64,000 bases of DNA from Sanghuangporus weigelae (taxonomy: Eukaryota; Basidiomycota; Agaricomycetes; Hymenochaetales; Hymenochaetaceae): NCBI GenBank assembly GCA_033182465.1, contig CP137321.1, positions 248,001-312,000 on the forward strand, in the 5' to 3' direction. Positions 15,887 to 29,700 of this stretch are shown piece after piece. How positions within the stretch are numbered: position 1 is the stretch's first letter; each line of letters begins with the position of its first letter. The translations under genes and the position numbers were made by a program. The notes under the pieces are model-generated. The model did not search any database. It saw only the letters and a program-made list of their open reading frames with translations, and was not told where the DNA came from.

Positions 15887-18800
15887 TTACCAAACATGTG
15901 CAGTCACAGTTGAAGTCGATGAAGGAGGCTCCAGGGCCACGAACGGTCCTACCTGCGCACCAGTACGACCAATTGAACGCGCAAGTGCACGGCGCTTCTC
16001 CTCCCACGCACGCAGCGAGCGCAAAAGCTGGACGACCTTATCCATTCGCCCCTGTCTCACGTCATTAATGCTAACATTGCCCATCCGAATTTCATTATCC
16101 AAGAAGAAATCGAACAGTTTGAACAGGCCATCTAATCGGTCGTCGTCCGGCCCTGAAGGGAACGCGGAATCGGGAACCGGCGGCTCAGAAGGCTTCCCCT
16201 TGATCCCCTCTGCAAGTCGGAATAATGCTAGACCACCTGTGGAAGAAAGAAGCAAGGAAGTGGTTAGAGTTCAGCTTCTTTAAACCGCGTTAAGCGCATC
16301 CTTACTATATATCTGTCCACTGTTCTCTTGTACTTGAAGACTCGGCGGTAAATAGCCATTCGCCCATCGAATCAAGTCCGCAGGAGGGTTCGGCTGGTTC
16401 GGCTATATAATTTGGTCGTGTGAAGCAATACATTATCGAATGCAGATCATTAGGTAAGGAGGGGAGCTATTTAGATTCTATAGTGATTAGGAAGGGGCTG
16501 ATAAGGGCCTACACTGTCAATAGGGGGCACACTCGTTCGGCGCGTTTCTCTGGCTGGTCGAGCCGGAGGTGGATTCGTGAAGATATTTGTAGCAGCTCGC
16601 GGAGTAGAAGCTTGTTCATGAGGGCTCTCCGGAAGTGGCTCGAGCGCACTGAATAGGTCGTCGCCGATGCGTGGCGCTTTGTCAGAAACTGAGTGTTTCT
16701 CGATGCCGTTCACACCATTCTCGGTTGATGGCAGTCCCATAAGAATACGCGCGTCTCTACTTGAAAGCTGATTAGGGTTTTCACGCCGCAATGCCTTCTG
16801 CGTTGCAGCCCGCTGAGTAGGTGATGGCGGTCGTGGAGATGGGTTCATGGTCTGCGCGACAGATAGCGGAATCGTAGGAATGTTACATGACGAAATGACA
16901 GGTTCTGAGAAACAAACATTATTCATTGATATCTCCTAACGAAGTGAGAACTTCACTTACTGCTATAATCCCGTCCGATAGTCGCTTTCATAAGTGCCTT
17001 CATCCATTCACGGATGGTGATCGATTCATCCGCACTAAAATAATGTGTTCGCTCGGTTTCATGAATGAGCCTGAATCCGTATTTCCCAGGATTGATGTTC
17101 TCGTCAACGATGACCTTGTAGCCGATAATGTTGATATAGCCCTTGATCCTTGTTTCCTGTTCCAATTATAAGCAATGATAACTTCTGACCCCGGATCACT
17201 CCGAGTACTAACCACTTTGCTGTTATTCCGCAGGTAATACAGATGCGGACCCTTAAGCACGAAATATCGCAACTTCCATGTATTATAATGCTCGCCCTTC
17301 TTGCGCAACCACCCGTTATGATCTGGCGTACCGATCTGCTCCAATACGCTCTGTCCAGCTTTCAGAGGTTGCGATATGCCAGGTACAGCAGGCAAATCCG
17401 TGATATTGGAGGTTGTGCGTTTTCGCAATACTCGCGGATCTACGCCTTCCTTCTCATCCGTCTTGCGGGGTGAGCCAGATTCGACTGTCGATTGGGACTT
17501 CGTGCTTGCCTTGCGGCTTCCACTACCCAGGTACAATCTAGACAGGCTACGAGAATGTTTCTCGGTTAGCAAGTCATCATGAGCATACCTAGGCCAATAT
17601 AAATCAATCATGATTCGTTTCTGAAAAGAACATTACCCACGAAGTCATGCGAGGAGGCGGCTTTCTTGACCGACTCAAAGAGAGACTACCACCGAACAAG
17701 CTCAGTCGGTCCGAAGTCTTTGATGCATCAACAGAGCGCTTGCGCCGCTGAGGGAACTTGACACTCCCATCTTCCGCCGAACCACGCTTCGTCGATGGGC
17801 TTCCCGGCGTACTCGTTGAGAGCGACACTGGTGTCGTGGGTCCCAAATCACGCTGCTGCTCCTTTGAGTTGCGGCTTCCGTTCTCCTTTTGGTCAGAGTT
17901 TGCGGAGCCTGTTGATCGACCGAACAATCTGCGGCGTCTACTTCGCGACTCGATGGCATGAGCAGACTCGGTCTATAAATGACAGAGTCAGCAGATAATA
18001 AACTCAAATATTAGATGATGACGCACATCACTCAATGCCGCACGCTCTTCCTTGGACTCTTGGGCAGACTTTGGAGATAATGTCGGCGTTTTGGACTTCC
18101 CGTTGAGCGAGGGTTCACTTGGCGATAAGTTTAAGTATGCCGGTCGATTCTTCTAAAGAAATGGTCAGATCGATTCATTGGAACAAACAAACCGCGTACA
18201 ACTTTCTGAGGTTCAAGGTGCTCCGCTGATCCGACAGCAACACCAATGCCCAGGCCTAGACCCGTGCCATCAACCGTCGAGTTGTTAGCAGTAGTCGAGT
18301 CAGGCTCCTGATCATGATCGGTCTCACTAACACGCATCGAGGAACCAGGGTCCGAGTCTCTTCGCATATTACCGAAAGCTGGCGTTCCCGCTAGATCGCC
18401 CGTGTGCGGTGGACTTTCCGGACTAAGCATCGCCGTCATTGGCATTGGGCTACGTAGAGAATGGTGCGCTGATCCAGGAACAGAAACACTCTGGGATGCA
18501 GTGCGTTGATGAGTATGCATGTGTGATGGTGCCGACTGGACAGAAGACATTGTAGATGGTGGTCGCTTCAGCTCTGTAATCTCCTTCATGATTCGCGTGC
18601 GCTTGCCGAATGCATGAATCTCAAGCTCTGTCTTAAGCACATTCTGATCAAGCTCAAGCAAGACATCTCCTGATATTTCGTGCTCTAATAGCAGGCAAAA
18701 TGTAAATCATTTAGGACAAATTGAAAAAGGATCGGCACAATACTCACCTATGAATTTATCAGTCACACTACTGTCAAATCCTTTACTCTTCGCCCATTCT

Positions 18801-20139
18801 ACTACGTCATCCACAGACCATTCAGATGATGGGACAGTAGTCCATCTCGCCGCCTGATTCATTGTTGCGCCCTTCTGAGACGCTGGTGGCGAAGGCAAGG
18901 CCGTTTGAGTACTCGAGCTTTTTGTTTCAGGCTCTACGATTGGTGGTACCGGTGGAGAAGGCGACTTGCCCACAATTCGCTTTTTCCAGAAAGGCAAAGA
19001 ATGAGATACACGACAAGATTTGCATGAAGAGTAAACTCACTTGTGTGGTATCGGCGTTGCTGTCCAGATGGGGTTTATCAGTGGCAATAACGGGCGTTTG
19101 GGGACGTCCGGATGCCTCAGTCGGGAAATGAGTCGGAGTCGGGGTCGGGAACGAGATCTGTCGTGCGGTCTCCGGAGGCTGTACTTCCAGCTCTTGCGAT
19201 TCCTCAGGCTTGCTAAAGTTATTAGACGGCACCTGTTTCGGAGAATGCGCAGCAGCTTTGGGAGTGACGGGTTGCTCAATGGCCCGCTGCCTCACGGAAT
19301 CAACGTCATCTTCCTCCTCCTCTGAGATGTGATCATGGTTTCGGCGCGGGAAGAGCGTGTTCGTCGTAGGTCCATGATCGAAATCTTCTTCCTCGTCCTC
19401 ACTTTCATCGCTCATCTCAAATTGGAGGGGGGGTTCCGATATTTGCTCAATAAGAGGTGGTGCGTGACGCTTCAGCTCAGCATCATAAGCCTCTTGCTCC
19501 TGTCTCAGAAGTTCCTGTTGCTTCCGCGCTTTCTCTGCAAGGTTGCTGCGTGCGCCCTTGTGCCATGCCTCGCCATTTTCGCCACCCGCCTCTGTGTCTG
19601 TGTCGCGGTCGGTATCGGTATGAGTGCTTGCAAAGCTAAAGCTGCCGTTCCCGTCCCGGTCATTGCGCCCGAGCTGCTCGATTGCTTCTTGCACGTCTGT
19701 CATCGTGGCCCTCATTACCCCATGGCCCTCATCCTTTTTCTCGGGGTCAGGGGTGGGAGCAGTGTCCTCTGCTTCTTCATTCAGGGTGTGCAAAGATGCA
19801 GGAGTAACGGCACCTTTCGAATCATGTCCATTAGTCTGTGGCGCTGCTGGGTTCTGAACAACAGCAGGATCGGATGTTGTGTATGTTTGAGGGAACAAGC
19901 CAACTTTGCCGAAGAGGTTTCTACCCTGAATATGACGAAGACATTTGTGTGAGATCGAGAAAATGAAGGAGGGCATTTGAGAGTAGGGTGTAGAAGAGAC
20001 AGACCTGCCACCATCCATCGCCGTAGAGCTCATCCTTCTCAATCACCTCAATGCGGTCGCCCGCACTAAAGGATATTTCATCCTCGTTCTCCGGAACAAA
20101 ATCGTGCAGTGCATATACGTATTCTGGCATCGTGCCCAC
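15887..20139 (-). CDS. BOI1: Boi-type polarity scaffold: SH3, SAM and PH domains
   Basis: This is a cortical scaffold of the Boi1/Boi2 family, which links Cdc42/Bem1 polarity to membrane phosphoinositides and exocytosis. The N-terminal SH3 reads YVYALHDFVPENEDEISFSA, then GDGWWQ and GRNLFGKVGLFPQTYT across an intron. A long acidic and Ser/Pro-rich linker follows. The SAM domain reads WSVDDVVEWAKSKGFD and ends IHAFGKRTRIMKEITELK (about 18600-18820). The PH domain starts GWLRKKGEHYNTWKLRYFVL and ends HYFSADESITIREWMKALMK (about 16960-17330). The C-terminus contains a helical segment LFKLFDFFLDNEIRMG. Several introns of about 50-60 bases interrupt the gene. The start could be 20139 or the second in-frame ATG (MPEYVYAL, 20130). 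The symbol denotes the family; basidiomycetes usually have one copy. Confidence 0.88.
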
Positions 20140-21471
20140 GGCTTTCGCCTAGTTAATGACGTGAGTCCAAATTACGGAGTGCCCAAGACTCAAGGCCTGA
20201 AACCTGATCCGTCTAAGAGTTATGAGTCTGTAAAATCAAGAAAACCGGACAGAGGACGGAGATGCCGTCTTGATGTCGCTCAACGGCCGTCGTCACCGTC
20301 GTCGACAGCGTCGAAGACGAAGCCGCAGGATGAGAACTGTGCTCTATAAGTATCGCGTGGAATTTGTGCCTGCTAAGAGCGTGATTGTGAGAGGATTGAC
20401 GAGATTGACCCCCTCGTGTTTTGTTTGAGTAGTATCGCACGTTGCTCAACGAAGAGCGTCACGCACGACAAAAGCTAGGAGCTCGACGTCGGCGATGTTG
20501 AAGAAGGTGGTTACTTGCAAGAAGAAGTGGGTTGTCGGGATTCCGTAGAGAGATATCCGAGGCAGACTACTGGACAAGTGGCGTGAGATTATGCTGACTT
20601 TATATGGCTTTTCTAATTGGTACAACAATTAAACTTACGCCTTACGCCTCATTTATTGTCTACGCAACAAAATAGACTGACGGGAAACAATCCATAATAT
20701 AAGAGCACTATGATCTCTCCATCTATTTGCAGATCACTCTACTCAACCCTTCTCCCGAAGCGTGGAAGCCGTATCCATATTAATGAATTCAGCATTAAAG
20801 GATCCCCTTTTTTATCGACAGGTTCGATGTGCAGCAATCCTAAAAGATCCCAACGGTGCATCATTGACATGAGACAATCGTCCCTATTTCCGACGAGACA
20901 CGAGACACGGAAAGTCCACCGCGACGATTGCAAGCGGCGTTACTCTGGCGCCACGTCCTGTGAAGCTGCGTCCATACAACTTACTTGAATTGACATTTGC
21001 TATGGACGTTGAGTCGTTGACTCGGAAGGTTTCCAAGTATCCAAACACGGAGTACACGGTTGGTTGAAATAGATTCATTCGAGGTGCACAAATGTAGGCT
21101 ATCAATGATCCTGGGTCTGGTCTACTAAATCTCCTCTATGCCGTTTCCGAGTAGTAAATATATTCTCAATCCAGAGCAGACAGAAATTCCCTTCAGACAA
21201 AATTTTCTTTTTGGTAGTTAGTTGCTTATAGTTATTTTGGTCTGAGTCTCGCTTACATCATCAAGTTATCGTTCGTCAATCGCCGGATCGACGCCAACAA
21301 GTTACCCGCATAGATCTAACTCACTTCTGACTTAACCCATTCGCTGCGTCAGCACCCATACGCCCTTATACGCTCCTTCACGTCGCCCCCGACAAGCAAT
21401 CTCATCTCTTTTGTCATCAATACTTGGCTGTCCGGCGCGTCGTTGATTGACGAACAAGAAATAGAGCAACT
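20140..21471. promoter_or_regulatory. Divergent intergenic region, Boi-type gene / NEDD8
   Basis: About 1.3 kb lies between two divergent start codons. It contains several short frames (20213..20449 -, 20710..20988 +, 20884..21105 -) with no recognised motifs or plausible splice partners. I see nothing I can support as a gene. The length suggests long regulated promoters or untranslated leaders. Confidence 0.4.
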
Positions 21472-22050
21472 ATGAAGATTAAAGTCAAGGTGAATGAATG
21501 ACGCGTTCGTGGCGCTTTCTAAGACGTGCTAACGTACTTGTTATGTGCTTGTCTGGGGCGCTGGTGACTGTGGTATAGACATTGACAGGACGAGAGGTGC
21601 GTAATTTAATCCATCCATGTTGATTAGTATGCTAACTCGGTGGCTCGCTTATCGACATAGATCGAGCTCGAGATTGACCCGGAGGACCAGGTATGCTGTC
21701 GTCTAAATCTTGCCTATGGCGTGCGTTCGCATCGTGTGCTCATGTTGATACGAAACTCGCAAAATAGGTCAGCCGTATAAAGGAGAAGGTCGAAGAGCAA
21801 TCTGGTGTACCTCCTCAGCAACAACGTCTTATCCACAGTGGCCGACAAATGTGCGTGGCTGATATCTATCTATGTGACTCAATTCTGATTCCTCTTACCT
21901 TATGATCTTCCGTTATACCTTTCCATCATTCATACATGCGATGATGATATGATACGATCCTACAGGCAGGACGACAAGACCGCGGCAGAAGTAGGCGTCA
22001 AACCAGGCGATGTCCTTCACCTGGTTCTCGCTCTCCGTGGTGGCCGCTAA
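21472..22050 (+). CDS. RUB1: Ubiquitin-like modifier NEDD8/RUB1
   Basis: NEDD8 is attached to cullins and activates SCF-type ubiquitin ligases. Five exons (21472..21489, 21579..21596, 21661..21690, 21768..21850 and 21966..22050) give 77 residues: [22 protein letters not shown], then [20 protein letters not shown] and [14 protein letters not shown]. Ubiquitin has TITLEVE and LVLRLRGG at the matching places. Here ALRGG with Ala before Leu-Arg is the NEDD8 hallmark that blocks ubiquitin E1. Only one residue (Arg) follows the mature di-glycine, so processing would remove a single residue, as with yeast Rub1 (Asn). The first three exons are very small. It converges on CYP51. Confidence 0.95.
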
Positions 22051-22395
22051 TGCGATATCAATATCTCCTCATTTTACGTCGATCGATCTGGGTTTGAGGA
22101 TGTTGTTATGCACGATGTACATGTCAATTTCAAGGAAATAATGTGCGATCTACCATTTAGAACTTCGTTGGCGCTGTTACGCAACGGAATGCAGTGCAGA
22201 TACGATTGTATCTTTATCCCTTTTGCAGAATGTATATCTCAAACTCAAAGACTATAAATTCTGTATACGGAAGACATTAAGCTGAAGGCGTCCATTAACT
22301 TCGTCGGTGCGCACAAAGATCTGGGTTACTTATTCTTCTATGTAATAACAATATGTATACTAAATGTTTTCACAACTCGTCTGAAACATGACCGA
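22051..22395. other. Convergent 3' region, NEDD8 / CYP51
   Basis: About 345 bases lie between convergent stops. The stretch is AT-rich with no open frame of note. It presumably carries both 3' untranslated regions and polyadenylation sites. Confidence 0.4.
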
Positions 22396-24604
<2,209 letters not shown>

Positions 24605-25310
24605 ATTCCGTTTAATCTCGAGATTTTAGAAATGAGGTGCTTTCTACAGGTGGAACGACATTGATTGAAAATCGTACGACGGGCCCGCACAAGAGCCGGA
24701 AATACTCGGGAACAGAGTGTTGCATTTTTATAAAGTCAAATCAAATTTCGCCTTCAACGATTGAATCTGAAGCCATTTGGAGTCTGTCCCGATGGATGGA
24801 AGAACGAGAAGGAAGCCGAGATTTCCTATGAAGGGAACATGACCCGGACGCGCCTTCTACCAGACAATTTCCACAGATGAAATCCGGACAGAGATATCTG
24901 CACGTACCATCTTCTTTTACCATAAGAAGTGCCTCAGACTGGTGTTTTTTTCTTCACTTCAAAACTGATCAAGCTTTAAGTTGATACACAGTGCCGTTTG
25001 AAAGGATGCCAACGGAGCCAATAGTAGAGGGCTCGGAAGTTCGGGAGCCCCAGGCTTGGGATGGTAATTCGATAGTGTGAGAAAATGTTTGTTGATATCT
25101 GTTGACGTGTCGCGACGCGACGCGTCTTGTTCCTCTGTTCCTGCTCTCTCCCACGACTTTGATACACGAGTCAGCATGGCGGCATATCGATGGCGCAGCG
25201 ACGCACGTTTCTGCAATTGCAGATCACCGCGTTTCCGAGCGAGTTTCTCTATGCAGTTATTTGGGAGCTGACGAACACAGTTCCCTTCTTGATTTCACCT
25301 TTTCTTCCTC
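24605..25310. promoter_or_regulatory. Divergent intergenic region, ERG11 / AlkB-like gene
   Basis: About 700 bases lie between divergent starts. Short frames on both strands near 24960-25310 overlap one another and lack motifs. The region should hold the ERG11 promoter. I did not find a convincing sterol-regulatory-element match by eye. Confidence 0.4.
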
Positions 25311-26285
25311 ATGAAGAGGAAACGACTCAGCCCCGACCAGCATATTGACGACGACAGTCGTTGCTCGGAGCTCATCGAGGAAAACGGCCGGAGCGCGTCT
25401 TTTGATGAAAGCAATCTATCGTCGCCGGAAGAATCTAGCTATGATTCCGACTTTGATTCCCTTTTTGACGAGGAAGACAGTGGATCTCCGTCGTGCCAAC
25501 CTTTCATTGGCGTCGCAGATGTCGGTCAGAGCATACGACCAGCTCGACAACTAGCGCCTCCGATACCCGGAATGCACTTCAACTCAACCGTTCTGATACC
25601 AGTCGACATCGCGGAACAATTGTGGAGGGATTGCATGAGGACGTATTTCCGCGATGGAGATGTCAATCAAGTCATGCTGTTCGAACGCGCTAGGAGTCCC
25701 GAGTCCATTGGATCTAGCTCAGTGTCTACCGGAAAGCCTGAGGAGAGTCTCTTTGCGACAAGCAGACTGCCAGAATTCCTTCTCGACTTACTCGACATTC
25801 TGAAGAGGCTGCTGAAGGACGTACTACCATTCGACGTGCACACGCTACTATTTCCTCCGGACAGCGAGAGCCATCAAGCAAGGCAAGCGATCTTGAATCA
25901 CTACATGCAGGGCGAAGGCATTACACCCCATGTTGATCTGTTGAATCGTTACGGAGACGGGATCATTGGCGTCAGCCTTCACAGCGGGACAGTTATGGAC
26001 TTTTCAAAAATGTCGAATAGTGATGCCCAGCCTACTCTACTCAATGGATCGGCTAGAGATTTGCGAGATCGTGCACGCGAGTCATATAGCGTGTATCTCC
26101 CGGAACGTAGTGTTTTCATCCTTACAGGAGAGGCCAGATACAAATGGACGCATGGAATAGCCCGACGTAGTGAGGACCTGGTCGAGAGTCTTGACGGTGA
26201 ATTAGTCCGGCTGATACCACGAGGCGAGCGACTAAGCATAACCTTTCGTTGGCTACTTCCTGGAGCAGACATTGTGGGCGATTGA
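25311..26285 (+). CDS. AlkB-like 2-oxoglutarate/Fe(II) dioxygenase
   Basis: Proteins of this family use iron, oxygen and 2-oxoglutarate to demethylate nucleic acids or proteins. The 324-residue protein has an acidic, disordered N-terminus to about residue 60. The core reads NHYMQGEGITPHVDLLNRYG, placing iron ligands H207 and D209. The third ligand is H281 in KWTHGIARR. R307 and R313 in GERLSITFRW fit the RxxxxxR site that binds 2-oxoglutarate. All key residues are present, so it should be active. The gene has no intron, unlike almost all its neighbours. Which AlkB subgroup it joins, and so whether it acts on DNA, RNA or lipid-linked targets, cannot be told by eye. Confidence 0.88.
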   Translation: MKRKRLSPDQHIDDDSRCSELIEENGRSASFDESNLSSPEESSYDSDFDSLFDEEDSGSPSCQPFIGVADVGQSIRPARQLAPPIPGMHFNSTVLIPVDIAEQLWRDCMRTYFRDGDVNQVMLFERARSPESIGSSSVSTGKPEESLFATSRLPEFLLDLLDILKRLLKDVLPFDVHTLLFPPDSESHQARQAILNHYMQGEGITPHVDLLNRYGDGIIGVSLHSGTVMDFSKMSNSDAQPTLLNGSARDLRDRARESYSVYLPERSVFILTGEARYKWTHGIARRSEDLVESLDGELVRLIPRGERLSITFRWLLPGADIVGD

Positions 26286-26754
26286 TGTTCGACTCTACGA
26301 CCATTCTATGTTGTTGCTAGGTTGTGTTGGGCCGTTCTAAAGTTTGTTACTTCCTTCGCTGTTGTCGCAATGCTATTCAAGTTTAAAAACATTCAACCAT
26401 GGGAGGAACTTATTTTGAGACATGATACACATTTACACAACTTCGGATGGAATTCATTTCTCCAATAAAGCAACTATGGGGACTTGTGTCGAAATTGATG
26501 AACACAGAACAGAGTCTCCGACTGGTGTTTGCATTATCGTGAGAAAGATATGCGTGTTCATATAAGGTAGCCAACAAACGTGGGCAAAATAGAACACCAT
26601 TCAACACCACCAACAATCTCTTCCGTATATTGCGAGCATCTTAGAGATACCACTTGAGCACTCATTGTACCCGGAAATTCCGTGCGTTGGGAAATTGGAA
26701 CGAACCAGATTCTGAGTCGGACGGATTGGATTCGTTGACAAGCCTGCAAGCAAC
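26286..26754. promoter_or_regulatory. Intergenic, AlkB-like gene to inositol phosphatase
   Basis: About 470 bases lie between two plus-strand genes. Minus-strand frames here (26410..26616, 26558..26749) have no recognisable content. It presumably holds the 3' end of the first gene and the promoter of the second. Confidence 0.35.
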
Positions 26755-29700
26755 ATGGACTATGATGACGTAGAAATTGAAGAGATTTTGCGTCAGTATC
26801 TCGGACCGCTGGAATCAGTGAAGTCTATTCTTGTTGTTCATGCTATCTCTTCTCTCGAGCACGAAACTACGGCCATGCTAGTCGACGAGAACGTTATTCA
26901 CATCCTTGCAGTGGTATCAAGTACCGACAGTATCGAGGAAGAAGGCAGGTACTCGCCACATTGTTCCAAAGTTTGATCTTCTCAAACTCATCCTCGTGAC
27001 AGTGTCTTCATTTTCAGACCTGTTTCGGTCTCTCATCAGCCCGAGTCGGACGTCTTGACCAATTACCAGCTACGCGCAACACTCCCTCTGACGAATGACT
27101 TGGTTATATCCATGGCACAATCAAGATCTCATTCGGGTACAATCGATCTGCGCTCTGGAAAAAATGCTCCGATCGTCAAACCATGTACGTTTTGTCTCAG
27201 CCAGACTGTTTGAAACTGACATGTAGGTCCTCAGTGTTCACTCTGACTTTAAGTTACGGAGATCGGAAATGGACATTTTCTACAGATTCTTCAGAAAATC
27301 TTCGAATTTTCGTAGCTGAATGTCGACGGCTTATCAATATCGCAAGTTCATCTTCTCATGTGGACTTTCGGTGGTTAAATAAGTACCAGTCTCATCGTCA
27401 ACTGCAAGGTTAGACACTTCCTAGAGACTTTCTAACCTTCCGCGATAACATAAGGCATTCAGTACCTACCTTGTTTCCTAGACCAGATCTCCGCAAGGTC
27501 AGAAAGCCTTCGCATTTGGACTTGTCAGCAGCTGTAGCAGGACAGCCCGGTGACGAAAACGCCGACTTGCTTTTGATAATCGATGACTGGCTTCGGTCTC
27601 ATGTCGAGGAGGATAATGACATATTCGTTGAAGAGCACCCCATTCGGTAAGACTCAACCGTAAGAATGGTGGTATATGTTCAGCATATTGATGAACCTCA
27701 GCGTCCGACTAGGAACGTTCAACGTCAATGGGAAGACGCCGTCTCAAGACCTCGCCCCCTGGATCCGCCCACAACACAGCAAGCAAGCTGAGAAATTATT
27801 CCTTCCTCCCCTGAAGACGATTTCACCCATCTCTTTGTCATCTTTCACCGCTTCTGACTACCTATCTGCTCAATCCTCGACTTCCGGTGATGAACTTCCA
27901 CTTTGTGACCCAGACGGTGATCCAGATATATACGTCCTCGGATTTCAAGAACTAGATCTATCTACTGAGGCTCTTCTGATAAGTTATAATACGGTTCGAG
28001 AAGACATGTGGGTTGAGGCAATATTCGCTGCTCTTGGTGAAGTACGAGGCGAATATACAAAGGTATGCATTGCAAGCTGTCTTTTAGTCATGGGCTAATT
28101 TGTCTCTGCTTTCAGTTGATTTCAAAGCAACTTGTCGGCATGCTCGTCATATGCATTGTCAAGAACGAGCTTGTGAAGGATATAACAGACATTAGGACCT
28201 CTGCTATAGGAACAGGGCTGATGGGTGTGATGGTCAGTGTCATAAAGCGATCTCTTTTTATACTATATCGATTACGCTCCGCAGGGCAACAAAGGTGCTG
28301 TTGCATTGAGGCTCACGGTGCATTCGACGGTTGTGACCTTCGTCAACGCGCATCTTGCGGCCTTCGATGAGTATACAGACCGACGCAATGCCGATTTTCA
28401 TGATTTGTCGCGGCGCCTTGCATTTGTATCTCCTGCAGGAACTCCGACATCAGAAGAGACGATGGATCAGTCAGCTGAATCTATCTTTCAGAGTGATATA
28501 CTGTTCTGGATGGTAACAATTCCATTATCGTGCCATCCAGTGATGACTGACTATCACATTATAGGGAGGTCAGCTTTGCCGACGACTTGCATGAAATTAT
28601 CTGCAGATGCTGATTATTCGTAAATTTCAGACCTGAACTATCGTATTGATCTACCTGATGCTGAAGTCCGACAACTGATAGCTGGAGACCTCCAAACTCG
28701 CAAATACGATATACGAGATTTACTGAGTCAAGATCAGGTATGCTCACACTTGAATTTGGTCTATCACTATCATCTCATAATTTTTTCAAGCTAACGAAAG
28801 CTCGGCTTCAAGGGAAGGCGTTCGAAGACTTCACTGAAGGAGAGATCAGTGATCTTCCGTAAGCTCGTACCAATTCTTGCTGATTCGCGTGTCAACTGAC
28901 ATACGGAGTTCAGGAGCTATCGCTTCAGTACAGGAATCGCAACAGACGCCAATGGATATGATATGAAGTAAGCAAGTCGTCGATGTATCGCGTCCAGACC
29001 TTACGTCTGTATCAGGCGCCGCCCAGCATGGACAGACAGAGTTCTGTATCAGGTTTCTCCACGAACGCGCCATCGACAAGCAAAATACACTGTTCACCCT
29101 GAGCTGACAATGAGTGACCATAAACCTGTTTCCGCAGAGTTCTGCATCGCTACTCGCCGAGCGGACGAATCAGGGTATCACAGCGAAGTTAGGACGATGG
29201 TTGAGCATGTGGAAGAATTGATTGTAAATACAGATTCGACACCGAAGCTGAAAGTTCTAAGTTCAGAAGTCCAGTTCGGCGATGTTTGGTTTGTTCCTTC
29301 CCGTCATCGTGCACCAGGATTTTTATGTCTGAACTGACAATGGACAGGTACAAAAGGAAGGCAGTTCATCTAGTGACCTTGCAAAATATTGGGAAGGTAA
29401 CGAACTTATTCTGGTGGAAGTCTTTCTATACTGAGGACCCAAAGGTTGCTTGTGCATTTCGATTTGTTTCGTCCGGCGAAAATGAGTCTACTTGTAAGTT
29501 TTTCTCTCTCGCTAGCCGAGTACGCTGCCTAATTCTTTTCCATAAGTTGCGCAGTGGCTTTCTGCGGAGCCACAAATGGTGATTCTACTTCGTATTTGGC
29601 GCATTCCAGTGACTGACAGCGAATGATCAGGGCGTTGTTCTCCCAGATGAGGAGCTCTCAATATCGTTAACGATATGCGTGGATGAGACATGCGCACCTG

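Noticed and set aside
19329-19952. 207-codon plus-strand frame
   Set aside because: It is antisense to the low-complexity linker of the Boi-type scaffold.
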